From NCBI GenBank assembly GCA_937921825.1, contig CAKZVK010000059.1, forward strand, positions 1 to 63,004: DNA of 63,004 bases. Direction: 5' to 3'. Shown piece after piece: positions 8,269 to 16,367 of the stretch. Position 1 is the first letter of the stretch. Each line of letters opens with the position of its first letter. A program made the position numbers and the translations under genes. Origin of the DNA: an uncultured Saprospiraceae bacterium (lineage in GTDB: Bacteria; Bacteroidota; Bacteroidia; Chitinophagales; Saprospiraceae). The notes beneath the pieces are model-generated. The model worked only from the letters and a program-made list of their open reading frames with translations, searched no databases and was not told where the DNA came from.

Positions 8269-10836
8269 TTATTTACTCACTATAAGTTTGTGAGTTTCCT
8301 TTCCGGTACTACTTTCTACTATGCAGAAGTAAACGCCTACATCTAGATGATTTATTGGTAATAGATTTCTACCAGGTTCTATTGTTATCTGATTAATTTT
8401 TTGACCTAGCTTGTTTATTATCGTTAGGTTCCTTTTGTGGCTTGAAGGATTTATAATCTGTAGTTCTTGATTTTTTGTTATCGGATTTGGAAAAATATTA
8501 ATCGAATCTATGGACTTGAATTTTACTGATCTAATATTCGAGTAACTAATACTACCGTTGTGGTTGAGGATTTTGATTCTATAATAATTTATACCACTAT
8601 TAGGCTTATAATCTATGAAACTGTAGAAAGGAATATCATTATTGTATCCTTTATTAGTGATGCTACCTATCTGCTCCCATTCTCCATTTTCTAAGTTTCG
8701 CTCTATTCCAAACTCTTTGTTATCAGTATCAAACGCTACTGTCCAGGTTAGTTCTACGGCATTTGAGTTTATAATGCTTGCATCGAGACTTAATGCTTCT
8801 ATGCTAAGAATGCTACTCGTATTAAAATTTTCTACCAATAGATTTTCTGTGGTGTTTGTCCTGATTGGTGGATTTGCATCGAAGTAGATATCGGCATTGT
8901 TTGTAATCAAGGTATTTTCTTGTACCTCTTTTTTTGGACTTATACTGTAGGTGACATATCCATGACTTAGTGGTTCGTTACTGGTGCTGTCTGGCAGAAA
9001 GATATTTTTGAAAAGAAATTCTACTACATTGCGATTCAGCGTCGTCGTCATTTCGTGGCTGGCATTTAGTACTTCGAAAGTACTTAAGTCCAGATTATGA
9101 TCTAGTGAGTCAATAATACTTACGTCGTAGGCCACATCATTGCCTGTATTTTGAAATCGTACTGTATAGGTTAGTTCTTGACCGAGCATTGTCTCGTTGT
9201 TATCCCCGATACCGATTGGCGAAACTTGTTTGTCATTAGGGTCATATGAGCAGCGTACTTCAGAGCTATAGATTTCTTCATCTAGAAGTATAGCTTCGCT
9301 TCCTTTTATTAAAGTTGCTGTCGCAATATTTTCGTACGGAAATCCTGTCTGTTGTTCATTGGGGTTTTCTATGTCTAAACGAATGGCAGTATTTTCGAAT
9401 GGCTCTAGTTCGTCTAAATGAAAAGTGTACTTGTTTCCTTCAATATTTACTGGCTCAGGTGTCGAAGAAATAATATTGAATAACGTATCCAGTTCTAAAG
9501 TTAGTTCTACATAATCATCACCTGCAATAGCAACGCCTTGATTCTGGTATCGGATCCTAAGTTGTTCGGTTGTATTACATCTAGAGTTATAGGGATTGTG
9601 AGTTATGTTGCCTGCATTTACATCTTCAGTTAAAACTAAACCAAAATTGACCTTATATTCATTTGAAGGATTGGGGAAGAATTCATCTATAGTATAGCTT
9701 TCTTGTCCCGTTGTAATTTCCCATTTACCCATTGGTTCATTCGATAAATCTATTCCTATCTCATAACTTTCGAAGAGTTCTGCATACACTAAAAAATAAC
9801 CTTCGTTGGATAGATGGATAAGATTACTATCTGGACTTACATGGAGAGGGATAGTGTTAATACCATTTTCACCTGCATCTTTGAGGCCATTTCTGTTTGT
9901 ATCATAGAATATGCTTCCAGTTATATAATGGGTTTCGCAGGAGTATATATCCACCTCTAAGTCAATAATGATAGTAGTCTCACATATCTCAGTAACATAG
10001 GTGCCTGCTTCCGAAGCCATAAAATCATAATAACGAAAAATACCGCCCGCACAGATGGTATCGTTAATTCTAACGGTATCCATGGTATGTTCGATAAAAC
10101 TTAAGTAGTAAGTAAGCACTGAATCACATCCATTGACTTGTTGCAGTATTTCTTCATAGGTGCCTGTTTCTGTAGCAGTGATATTCCCACTAGCACTAGT
10201 ATATGTACTTCCTTTGCATAAGTTTTCGGAGAAAGAATTCCACGTACTGTTTAGCATTATTACTTCGCCACGAATTGTACTGTCGCAGCCTTGACTATTG
10301 AGAGTTTTAAAAGCATATCTTCCAGTCAGTGTGAATTCTTTTGAATATCCTTCAATTTCGATTAGTACAGTATCTCCCGCACAAAAGTATATAGGCTCTA
10401 GTTCTGTTGTATATTCATCTCTTTCTGCCACGTAAGGTTCTGAAGCAATACAACCTGTCGGAGTATCAGCATAGACTTGATAAGTACCATTACCTGTTGG
10501 TGCCCATCTGGTTACTCTAAGTGTGCTCGAAGTCTCACCTTCTATAGCGACGCCATCTTTGTACCACTGAAAAGAGCTGGCTTCTGGATATTCAAAGAAT
10601 AAGTCTAACCCACGGCATGGATTTCCTAGGTAATCTGTAAGTGGGACAATGTTTGTACAGATGCAGTCAGAGTCATTGATATCTACCAGTGCATCTCCGT
10701 CATCATCGATGCCGTTATTACAGATCTCCTGTCCCGCACAGAATAAGGAAAAGAGTAGAATGCAACTTGTAGCTAATAATTTTGTCAGCAGCATATGAGG
10801 AAGTGCGACAGGTTGTAGTGTGGAAGTTGTTTTCAT
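8269..10836 (-). CDS. T9SS-secreted protein with Cys repeats and conserved-repeat (DUF11-like) domain
   Basis: 855 residues. A signal peptide lies at about 15-36 (MLLTKLLATSCILLFSLFCAG), so translation may instead begin at the second ATG at 10794. Next comes NNGIDDDGDALVDINDSDC, an acidic Ca-binding-like motif frequent in Saprospiraceae exported proteins. It is followed by an Ig-like segment, three Cys-paired repeats ending in GCDS-type motifs, a SdrD-B-like unit (GSIFYDTNRNGLKDAGENG), a DUF11-like region (GQELTYTVRFQNTGNDVAYD), a fibronectin-like region and a C-terminal T9SS sorting domain starting IFPNPI and ending ETHKLIVSK. It is therefore exported by Sec, then moved across the outer membrane by T9SS and attached to the surface or released. 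The specific function is unknown; adhesion is likely. Confidence 0.85.
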   Translation of the reverse strand: MKTTSTLQPVALPHMLLTKLLATSCILLFSLFCAGQEICNNGIDDDGDALVDINDSDCICTNIVPLTDYLGNPCRGLDLFFEYPEASSFQWYKDGVAIEGETSSTLRVTRWAPTGNGTYQVYADTPTGCIASEPYVAERDEYTTELEPIYFCAGDTVLIEIEGYSKEFTLTGRYAFKTLNSQGCDSTIRGEVIMLNSTWNSFSENLCKGSTYTSASGNITATETGTYEEILQQVNGCDSVLTYYLSFIEHTMDTVRINDTICAGGIFRYYDFMASEAGTYVTEICETTIIIDLEVDIYSCETHYITGSIFYDTNRNGLKDAGENGINTIPLHVSPDSNLIHLSNEGYFLVYAELFESYEIGIDLSNEPMGKWEITTGQESYTIDEFFPNPSNEYKVNFGLVLTEDVNAGNITHNPYNSRCNTTEQLRIRYQNQGVAIAGDDYVELTLELDTLFNIISSTPEPVNIEGNKYTFHLDELEPFENTAIRLDIENPNEQQTGFPYENIATATLIKGSEAILLDEEIYSSEVRCSYDPNDKQVSPIGIGDNNETMLGQELTYTVRFQNTGNDVAYDVSIIDSLDHNLDLSTFEVLNASHEMTTTLNRNVVEFLFKNIFLPDSTSNEPLSHGYVTYSISPKKEVQENTLITNNADIYFDANPPIRTNTTENLLVENFNTSSILSIEALSLDASIINSNAVELTWTVAFDTDNKEFGIERNLENGEWEQIGSITNKGYNNDIPFYSFIDYKPNSGINYYRIKILNHNGSISYSNIRSVKFKSIDSINIFPNPITKNQELQIINPSSHKRNLTIINKLGQKINQITIEPGRNLLPINHLDVGVYFCIVESSTGKETHKLIVSK

Positions 10837-11198
10837 TTGATTTATTTTTTAGATATACTCACGTATGGGGTTATGCGTATATCATTATCTGATTACAAGA
10901 GTCAGACCACAACTAAGTATGTAGGGAATGAAAAGTGACAGCTACCTTGCAAAATGGGGGAATAAAGCCTTCTGGAGAGGGCTATTTTGGTGTTTATATA
11001 TCCTATAGTCCGGTGGCGGTTAACTCAGATCAAGTTATTTTTTCTTGCAAACCTCCCGTATTTATTAGCTTTTGAGCAGATTTAGAACTTTTTTTCATTG
11101 TGTTCCAACCTTTTTGTCTGTACTTGTCACTATATATGTACAACGTTGTTTTTGAGTAATCGTCACTACTAACTTTACTCTTACTACTTGACTAACGA
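10837..11198. other. Gene-free divergent regulatory region
   Basis: 362 bp between the divergent T9SS cargo gene and the ECF sigma operon. No open frame of note is seen on either strand. The right half is T-rich and holds an ECF-promoter-like AAC...GTC pair (annotated separately). No strong hairpin or repeat was found in the left half. Confidence 0.5.
11107..11128 (+). promoter_or_regulatory. Candidate ECF-type (autoregulated) promoter of the sigma operon
   Basis: An AACC at 11107-11110 followed by a T-tract, and a GTC at 11126-11128, are separated by 16 bases from AAC to GTC. Many ECF sigma factors recognise an AAC -35 and a CGTC/GTC -10 at this spacing and often drive their own operon. The site lies about 70 bp upstream of the sigma gene start at 11199. 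It is only a short motif match, so the call is tentative. Confidence 0.4.
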
Positions 11199-11705
11199 AT
11201 GGACTTACAGCTACTCATAGAAAAATGTCTTACAAATGATCGCTTTGCACAGCGGACCTTGTATGAGAACTATAAAGATAGTCTCTACACCATCGTGTAT
11301 AGGATTACTAAAGACTTTGATGCTGCCAGTGATTTGTTACAAGAAGCCTTTATTGATGCTTTTAAGAATCTAGCCAGTCTAAAAGAACCACAGTACTTCC
11401 ATGCTTGGATAAAGCAGATTTTAGTAAGAAAAGCCTACCGCTACCTAAAGAGTAAGAAGGACAGAGTCTCGCTTGATGCCGTAGCGGAGTTTGGATATCA
11501 AGAGGAAATAGATGTAGGATATATCGAAAAAGCCATACAAAGTCTACCTGCTAAAAGTAGAACCGTCTTTGTCATGGCAGAAATAGAAGGCTTTACCCAT
11601 AAAGAAATTGCGGAGACACTAAATATTTCTGTGGGGACTTCAAAGTCACAGCTGAACTATGCAAAGACAAAATTAAAAGAACTATTAAAGCCACATTTGG
11701 TCTAA
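11199..11705 (+). CDS. ECF RNA polymerase sigma factor
   Basis: 168 residues, normal for an ECF sigma. Region 2 is at about 8-75 (LYENYKDSLYTIVYRITKDF, ASDLLQEAFIDAFKNL, FHAWIKQILVRKAYRYLKS). Region 4 is at about 105-160 (IQSLPAKSRTVFVMAEIEGF, HKEIAETLNISVGTSKSQLN) with the helix-turn-helix. It should direct transcription of envelope-related genes. The stop overlaps the start of the next gene in a TAATG junction, and the following gene is a membrane protein suitable as an anti-sigma factor, so the operon probably forms a surface-signal response unit. Confidence 0.93.
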   Translation: MDLQLLIEKCLTNDRFAQRTLYENYKDSLYTIVYRITKDFDAASDLLQEAFIDAFKNLASLKEPQYFHAWIKQILVRKAYRYLKSKKDRVSLDAVAEFGYQEEIDVGYIEKAIQSLPAKSRTVFVMAEIEGFTHKEIAETLNISVGTSKSQLNYAKTKLKELLKPHLV

Positions 11706-12295
11706 TGGGAAGACATAAAATAACATATGATGAAATGATCAGCTTACTGCAGAGTAAGCACTATACCGCACCTGACAGTTGGTCGGCTATAGAGGAGTCA
11801 CTGATCATAGATCAAGGTATCAGTCAGCTTCCTGAATATAAAGCACCAGATAATTTGTGGGAAGGTATAGAGGCAGGTCTGGATGATACAGCTACAGTCC
11901 GGCAGCCTAAAAACCTTAATGGTCTTTATATTCTGTTAGCCTCTATTTTATTTCTTATTTCTACGGTGATACTTGTAAAGTCTTTTTCTAATGAGGATCA
12001 GACGAGCATCTTTCAGTATAAGTCTGAAGTAGAAATGGCTTCCTTGCAAGAGAATAAAATGATGCTCGATGACAATATTGACGAAGTATTACAGTACATA
12101 GAATACAATAGCTTCATGTTTTCTCAGGAACAACTGGATGAATTCAATAAACAATTGACGGATATTAATAATGCCTTATCCAAACTGATAGAAATGCAAG
12201 AAACTTATGGTACCGATGAATCTAGTACCAAGTTGATGGCAAAGATGGAAAGAGACAAAGCCAATTTATTAAGATCAATGATATCAAATTCGTAA
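11705..12295 (+). CDS. Single-pass membrane protein, probable anti-sigma factor
   Basis: 196 residues with one clear membrane segment at about 78-98 (GLYILLASILFLISTVILV). The first 77 residues would be cytoplasmic and are helical and acidic, with two similar 25-30 residue segments (APDSWSAIEESL and APDNLWEGIEAGL). The remainder would be periplasmic and forms a coiled-coil-like stretch (EEVLQYIEY..., QLTDINNALSKLIEMQE). No zinc-binding HxxxCxxC of the classical ZAS anti-sigma domain is seen. The role is inferred from TAATG overlaps with the sigma gene before it and the exported protein gene after it. Confidence 0.6.
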   Translation: MGRHKITYDEMISLLQSKHYTAPDSWSAIEESLIIDQGISQLPEYKAPDNLWEGIEAGLDDTATVRQPKNLNGLYILLASILFLISTVILVKSFSNEDQTSIFQYKSEVEMASLQENKMMLDDNIDEVLQYIEYNSFMFSQEQLDEFNKQLTDINNALSKLIEMQETYGTDESSTKLMAKMERDKANLLRSMISNS

Positions 12296-13200
12296 TGAAG
12301 AATTTACTATACATATTATTCCTTTTTAGTGTCTCGACTGTATTCAGTCAGGAGACTTTTAAGGAATCTAAGGTCTTCACTAAGGCGTTATCATTAAAAG
12401 CTGATGATAAGATTCAGATCACTGGGGAAAGAACTTTTATCTACCTGACAGAATGGGACAGAAATACTGTAGAAGCTACTGTGGAAGTCATTTCTAGATA
12501 CAAGACCCAAGAACAGGCCCAAGAGGATCTCGATAAAGTAACAGTGACCTTTGAGAAAAAGGGGAATACCTTGTACTACAGCAATGCACTTAGAATCAAG
12601 AGCCCTGAAGATAAACCAAAATCAAACCTAAAGACCATACTGCGATTATCACTTCCATCATATGCAAAGGTGAATGTAAAAAATGCCTTTGGGGAACTGA
12701 ATATAATAGGATCAATAGAAGAACTTGAAACCAACTCTCAGTTTTGTGTTACCTCTGTAAAGAATAATCAAGGGGATATGAAGATTGCTTCTAAGTATGG
12801 CAAAGTAAAATGTGAGGATACAAGTGGTAAAGTTAAGATAGAAGGAAATAGATCTGACGTATCACTAATAAGAGTAGGCGGAGAAGTCAATTTAAACCTG
12901 TCTTATGGTAATCTTGATGTTACTTGTGGACTGAATAGCACAGATTATGATATCTCTACAGAATACTCTCCAGTAACGTTAGTGTTACCTGAAGATTCTA
13001 AGCAAAGCCTGGAATTGAGTTGCTCTGACTGTGATATAGATATTGATAACTGTAGTAAAATTATAGACGAGAAGATTTCCAAAGGCAAACATAAAGTCAC
13101 TATAAAGGGAGCTAGTAATCCCAGGCAGAAACCAAAGATAGAATCCAAGAAAGAAGACATCACAATCATTTCCACTAATGCCTTATCAAATTCTAATTAG
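12295..13200 (+). CDS. Exported DUF4097-like beta-helix protein (putative adhesin)
   Basis: 301 residues with a signal peptide ending near residue 19 (MKNLLYILFLFSVSTVFSQ). The middle and C-terminal part is a series of short repeating strands (YAKVNVKNAFGELNIIGSI, DMKIASKYGKVKCEDTSGKV, NLNLSYGNLDVTC) that resembles the DUF4097 right-handed beta-helix seen in Bacteroidota exported proteins encoded beside ECF sigma factors. Two Cys (SCSDCDIDIDNC) lie near the end. The ATG overlaps the previous stop (TAATG), indicating translational coupling. It is a likely periplasmic or surface sensor or effector of the sigma/anti-sigma pair; the exact role is unknown. Confidence 0.68.
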   Translation: MKNLLYILFLFSVSTVFSQETFKESKVFTKALSLKADDKIQITGERTFIYLTEWDRNTVEATVEVISRYKTQEQAQEDLDKVTVTFEKKGNTLYYSNALRIKSPEDKPKSNLKTILRLSLPSYAKVNVKNAFGELNIIGSIEELETNSQFCVTSVKNNQGDMKIASKYGKVKCEDTSGKVKIEGNRSDVSLIRVGGEVNLNLSYGNLDVTCGLNSTDYDISTEYSPVTLVLPEDSKQSLELSCSDCDIDIDNCSKIIDEKISKGKHKVTIKGASNPRQKPKIESKKEDITIISTNALSNSN

Positions 13201-13201
13201 G

Positions 13202-14383
13202 ATGAAACGACTCTCGACTTTACTAATAGTCTTCCTAACTGCTGTTACTCTTTACAGCCAAGAATCTGGAGTGGCGCCTGACTCGATAATCTATATCACA
13301 CCAGAGGATGAGGTGTTACTGAGAGACCGAGAAGCTAAGTACCTTATCAAATTGGGTTCTGACGCAGCTGTAGAGTTTAAGCTTTCTAAAGCATGGTCTT
13401 TGGAATTTGAAATAGGCCCTGATAATTTTGGGGTAAATATTCCTGATATTTCTTTTGGACTAGGTACGAGGTATTATTACCAAATGGCTAAGAGGATAAG
13501 AGAGGGTAAACAAGCGAATAATTTCTCTGGACATTATTTTTCTGCAATGCTTGGGCAGGGATTTAATTTTGGCAACCCCCAATTTGATCCTGGTACGGAT
13601 GCCACTGCCCTGACTTTAGGATGGGGGACACAGCAGCGATACTTACAACGTGAATATTTTGATTTCGGAGTCTTTTTGGATATAAATAAAATTAGCGCAC
13701 CAGGAATTTCGACTGTACGCAATTCCTTCACCCTGCTTACGGAATCTAATTATGGTTTTGTATTCGGTAAGAAACATGATCTTAATGATGAGAACTTTTG
13801 TCCTGTCATAAAATGCTATCAGGATAGGAAGTCTGCCTTAAAAATTAATCGAAATAACTTCTTTCAGCTCTCTATGGATCAGCTGAATGGTGGGGACACC
13901 TATTGGTTCCTCAGGATGAGACCTCGAGTAGGATACGAGTTTAAACTTGGCAATTCTGCTTTTTCTATTGATCAGACTATTGGGTCCTCTTTGTCTTTTT
14001 CAAATTATTTCTTGGATCTAGCTCGGCCTAGCATCAAATTGACTTCCTTTGAACTTCAGAGAGCCGTTCTGACTTACGAATTCTCTCCACGATTCTATTA
14101 CAGGATGATGAAAAAAATACTTGCAGGTGAGCAGGGAAATAATCTATCAGGTAGTTATACCTATCTGAAATTTACGCATGACGAAACGTATAATAGAGTA
14201 AGAGCTTCCTGGACTAGAAAGGGTTCAGTATGGATTGGAATAGGCCGACAGACAACCATTACAGGCCGTTTATACTTTGATGCCAAACTAGGGATAGGCC
14301 CTGAAATCTATAACTCAGAAACTTCGAAAGGGATTGATTCGATAACAGGTGAACTTGATTTTGTTATTGGGTATCTGTTCTAA
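13202..14383 (+). CDS. Probable outer-membrane beta-barrel protein of the ECF operon
   Basis: I place the start at the ATG at 13202, one base after the preceding TAG at 13198-13200. This gives 393 residues beginning with a signal peptide (MKRLSTLLIVFLTAVTLYSQ). An upstream ATG at 13178 would add eight residues inside the previous gene and is less likely. The body is a run of amphipathic aromatic strands (FGLGTRYYYQMAKRIREGK, ALTLGWGTQQRYLQREYFDF, VLTYEFSPRFYYRMMKKIL, FDAKLGIGPEIY) ending VIGYLF with a terminal Phe, as outer-membrane barrels do. Two segments, FGLGTRYYYQMAKRIREGKQ and FSPRFYYRMMKKILAGEQGN, resemble one another and suggest an internal duplication. It is probably the terminal gene of the ECF operon. 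Confidence 0.7.
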   Translation: MKRLSTLLIVFLTAVTLYSQESGVAPDSIIYITPEDEVLLRDREAKYLIKLGSDAAVEFKLSKAWSLEFEIGPDNFGVNIPDISFGLGTRYYYQMAKRIREGKQANNFSGHYFSAMLGQGFNFGNPQFDPGTDATALTLGWGTQQRYLQREYFDFGVFLDINKISAPGISTVRNSFTLLTESNYGFVFGKKHDLNDENFCPVIKCYQDRKSALKINRNNFFQLSMDQLNGGDTYWFLRMRPRVGYEFKLGNSAFSIDQTIGSSLSFSNYFLDLARPSIKLTSFELQRAVLTYEFSPRFYYRMMKKILAGEQGNNLSGSYTYLKFTHDETYNRVRASWTRKGSVWIGIGRQTTITGRLYFDAKLGIGPEIYNSETSKGIDSITGELDFVIGYLF

Positions 14384-14420
14384 CAGAAGAGGACTCCGAA
14401 GCTTCTAATTACATTCGATT

Positions 14421-16070
14421 TTATATTTTGATGAATGTGGTGGCTCGCATTTGCTTATTACCTTTTTCCTTTATGAGGACATAGTAAAGGCCAGGTTTAT
14501 AAGTATGTACTGCTAATTTTTTGTCAAGAAATTCTCCTTGCTTGTAGCTGATGAGTTTGCCATCTGAGGAGTAGATCGATAAGGCAGAAATAAAACTTTC
14601 AGTTTCTATGGTGATATATTCAGAGCTTGGATTGGGGTAGACTTTTAGGTCATCATTAAAAGAAAGGTCCTCAACCTCTGAGCGATTAAGTAGGTCTATA
14701 ACTCTGTCCGCACTTTCATTGAACCGCAGACCTGCTCCAGGTATTCCTAGCTTTAGATCAAAATTCTCTGTCGGAAAAAATGTAAAGGTATCTCTTCTTT
14801 CGACTATCTGTTGTGGTGCTATTGGTCTTTCAAAAACACTATGTAGGTAAAACCAATTATACCCAAAAGGAGGTATAAAGTAATACTCCGAATAGGCATC
14901 GGCCAGTGAGATAGATTCGCTGCCGTCATTTCGGATAGTGGTCGTATACTCAAATTTTTGTTCGTAATACCAGGTCGTGTCGATACCCATAATGGATTCT
15001 GGAAAAGAGTCTAATTGCAAAGGTGTCAGCTCGGCATTTACTATAGACACTTGACTCTTTTGGTAATCCGATGGCAGATTTAGATTCTTGTATCTAAAGA
15101 ATAGTTGACTTGCAAAAGTATAAGAACTCACTCCAGATAGTAGTAGTTCTGATTCTCCTAGATTATAAACGGCAGTAATTTTTTCATCAGGGGATACTTC
15201 AGTTGCAATAGTTAGACAGCTATTATCATAGTCACATTGGATAATACGACTGGTGTCGTTTTCTACACTACTAAATGTTACGAAGTCTTCTGTAATATGT
15301 ATTTGGTTAAAGTCGTTGATGTCATCAGGTACTTGCCAGATATTGTTTGCAGTCAAGAAATTATCTGAATACTGGTACAGTACTCCATCATAAAGAACAA
15401 AAGTAGATCCTCGGAATAATCTAATATCATTGATTTTATTAGGAGGTGTCCACCAAGGTACTGCTGTCTCACCATCAAAGTATTTAAGACCTGATTGAGA
15501 ATTGTAAGGTTGAAAAATTAGAATTCTATCCTCGTCATCATAAAACAACTTATCATAGGTTTCATCTAGCTCTACCTCTTTTAATATACTAGAATCTCTG
15601 ACTAGAAATATTTTTTTATATCCGAGACACCACCATTGATTAGTTCCTGCATTTATAACATCTAGAACTGACTCAGTGATATTTGCTCTACCATTTGTAT
15701 AATCATCAACTGTAATTTCAGACCCCGCAAGAGTGACTGCCACAAAGCCAGGTGCGCCGATGTCACCTTCATTGAGGCCATCCAAGATTACTTGATAAGT
15801 AGTATCATTAAGTTGAAATATTTCGGAGTTAGCCCAAGTGCCGCTATAGAATTCATCCACCTGATTGTCATAACTCCCCAGATTTACGGATACGCCTTTG
15901 TCATGATGACTAACATATAGTATCCCTTGGGGAGTCAAGGCAGTTGCTCCAGCTCTTGATGTTCTTTCTCTGTGGTCTAAATATTCGAAATCTACAGGAA
16001 TATCTTCTTGTGCAGCTACTTGCGACAGCAGTGTTAGAGCTAGAATAATAAGCGTAAGAAACTTGTTCAT
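14421..16070 (-). CDS. T9SS-secreted protein of unknown function
   Basis: I choose the ATG at 16070 because it starts a clean signal peptide (MNKFLTLIILALTLLSQVAA); the ATG at 16124 would add an 18-residue hydrophilic leader. The mature protein (about 530 residues) appears to be a beta-propeller-like exported domain (GATALTPQGILYVSHHDKGV, NQWWCLGYKKIFLVRDSS) followed by a beta-sandwich and a T9SS sorting domain (VYPNPSSEYITIE...GLYYVLIKEKG). Its opening resembles that of the next minus-strand gene (16368-20660): both begin with a programme of event, display and response phrases such as VSHHDKG versus HDYRESH, suggesting related propellers. Function is unknown. Confidence 0.75.
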   Translation of the reverse strand: MNKFLTLIILALTLLSQVAAQEDIPVDFEYLDHRERTSRAGATALTPQGILYVSHHDKGVSVNLGSYDNQVDEFYSGTWANSEIFQLNDTTYQVILDGLNEGDIGAPGFVAVTLAGSEITVDDYTNGRANITESVLDVINAGTNQWWCLGYKKIFLVRDSSILKEVELDETYDKLFYDDEDRILIFQPYNSQSGLKYFDGETAVPWWTPPNKINDIRLFRGSTFVLYDGVLYQYSDNFLTANNIWQVPDDINDFNQIHITEDFVTFSSVENDTSRIIQCDYDNSCLTIATEVSPDEKITAVYNLGESELLLSGVSSYTFASQLFFRYKNLNLPSDYQKSQVSIVNAELTPLQLDSFPESIMGIDTTWYYEQKFEYTTTIRNDGSESISLADAYSEYYFIPPFGYNWFYLHSVFERPIAPQQIVERRDTFTFFPTENFDLKLGIPGAGLRFNESADRVIDLLNRSEVEDLSFNDDLKVYPNPSSEYITIETESFISALSIYSSDGKLISYKQGEFLDKKLAVHTYKPGLYYVLIKEKGNKQMRATTFIKI

Positions 16071-16367
16071 AAGAATGGAATTGTTTACTAGATGCTTTAT
16101 AGGTAGATAAGAAAATATTCGCATGGCCAGTTAGCCCATAGCGTTGGATGTTATTAAGGTATGGATAATAGTCTATTTATCCTAGCGTACGGCTAGTCTT
16201 TGCAATCGACTATGTGTTCTTCCTTACATAACTATACAATTCTATAGATAGCTATTCTGACCCATTGTATTATCCCATGCTTTAATTATAGAATGAAAAA
16301 TTCTTATCGGTCAGCATAGGGTATAACCTTTCAGGTAGTTTTGGTGTCCTAGTGGTCTATCAACTTA

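Noticed and set aside
13178-13201. Earlier ATG for the barrel gene
   Set aside because: It adds eight residues within the preceding gene and spoils the signal peptide; the ATG at 13202 follows the previous stop by one base.
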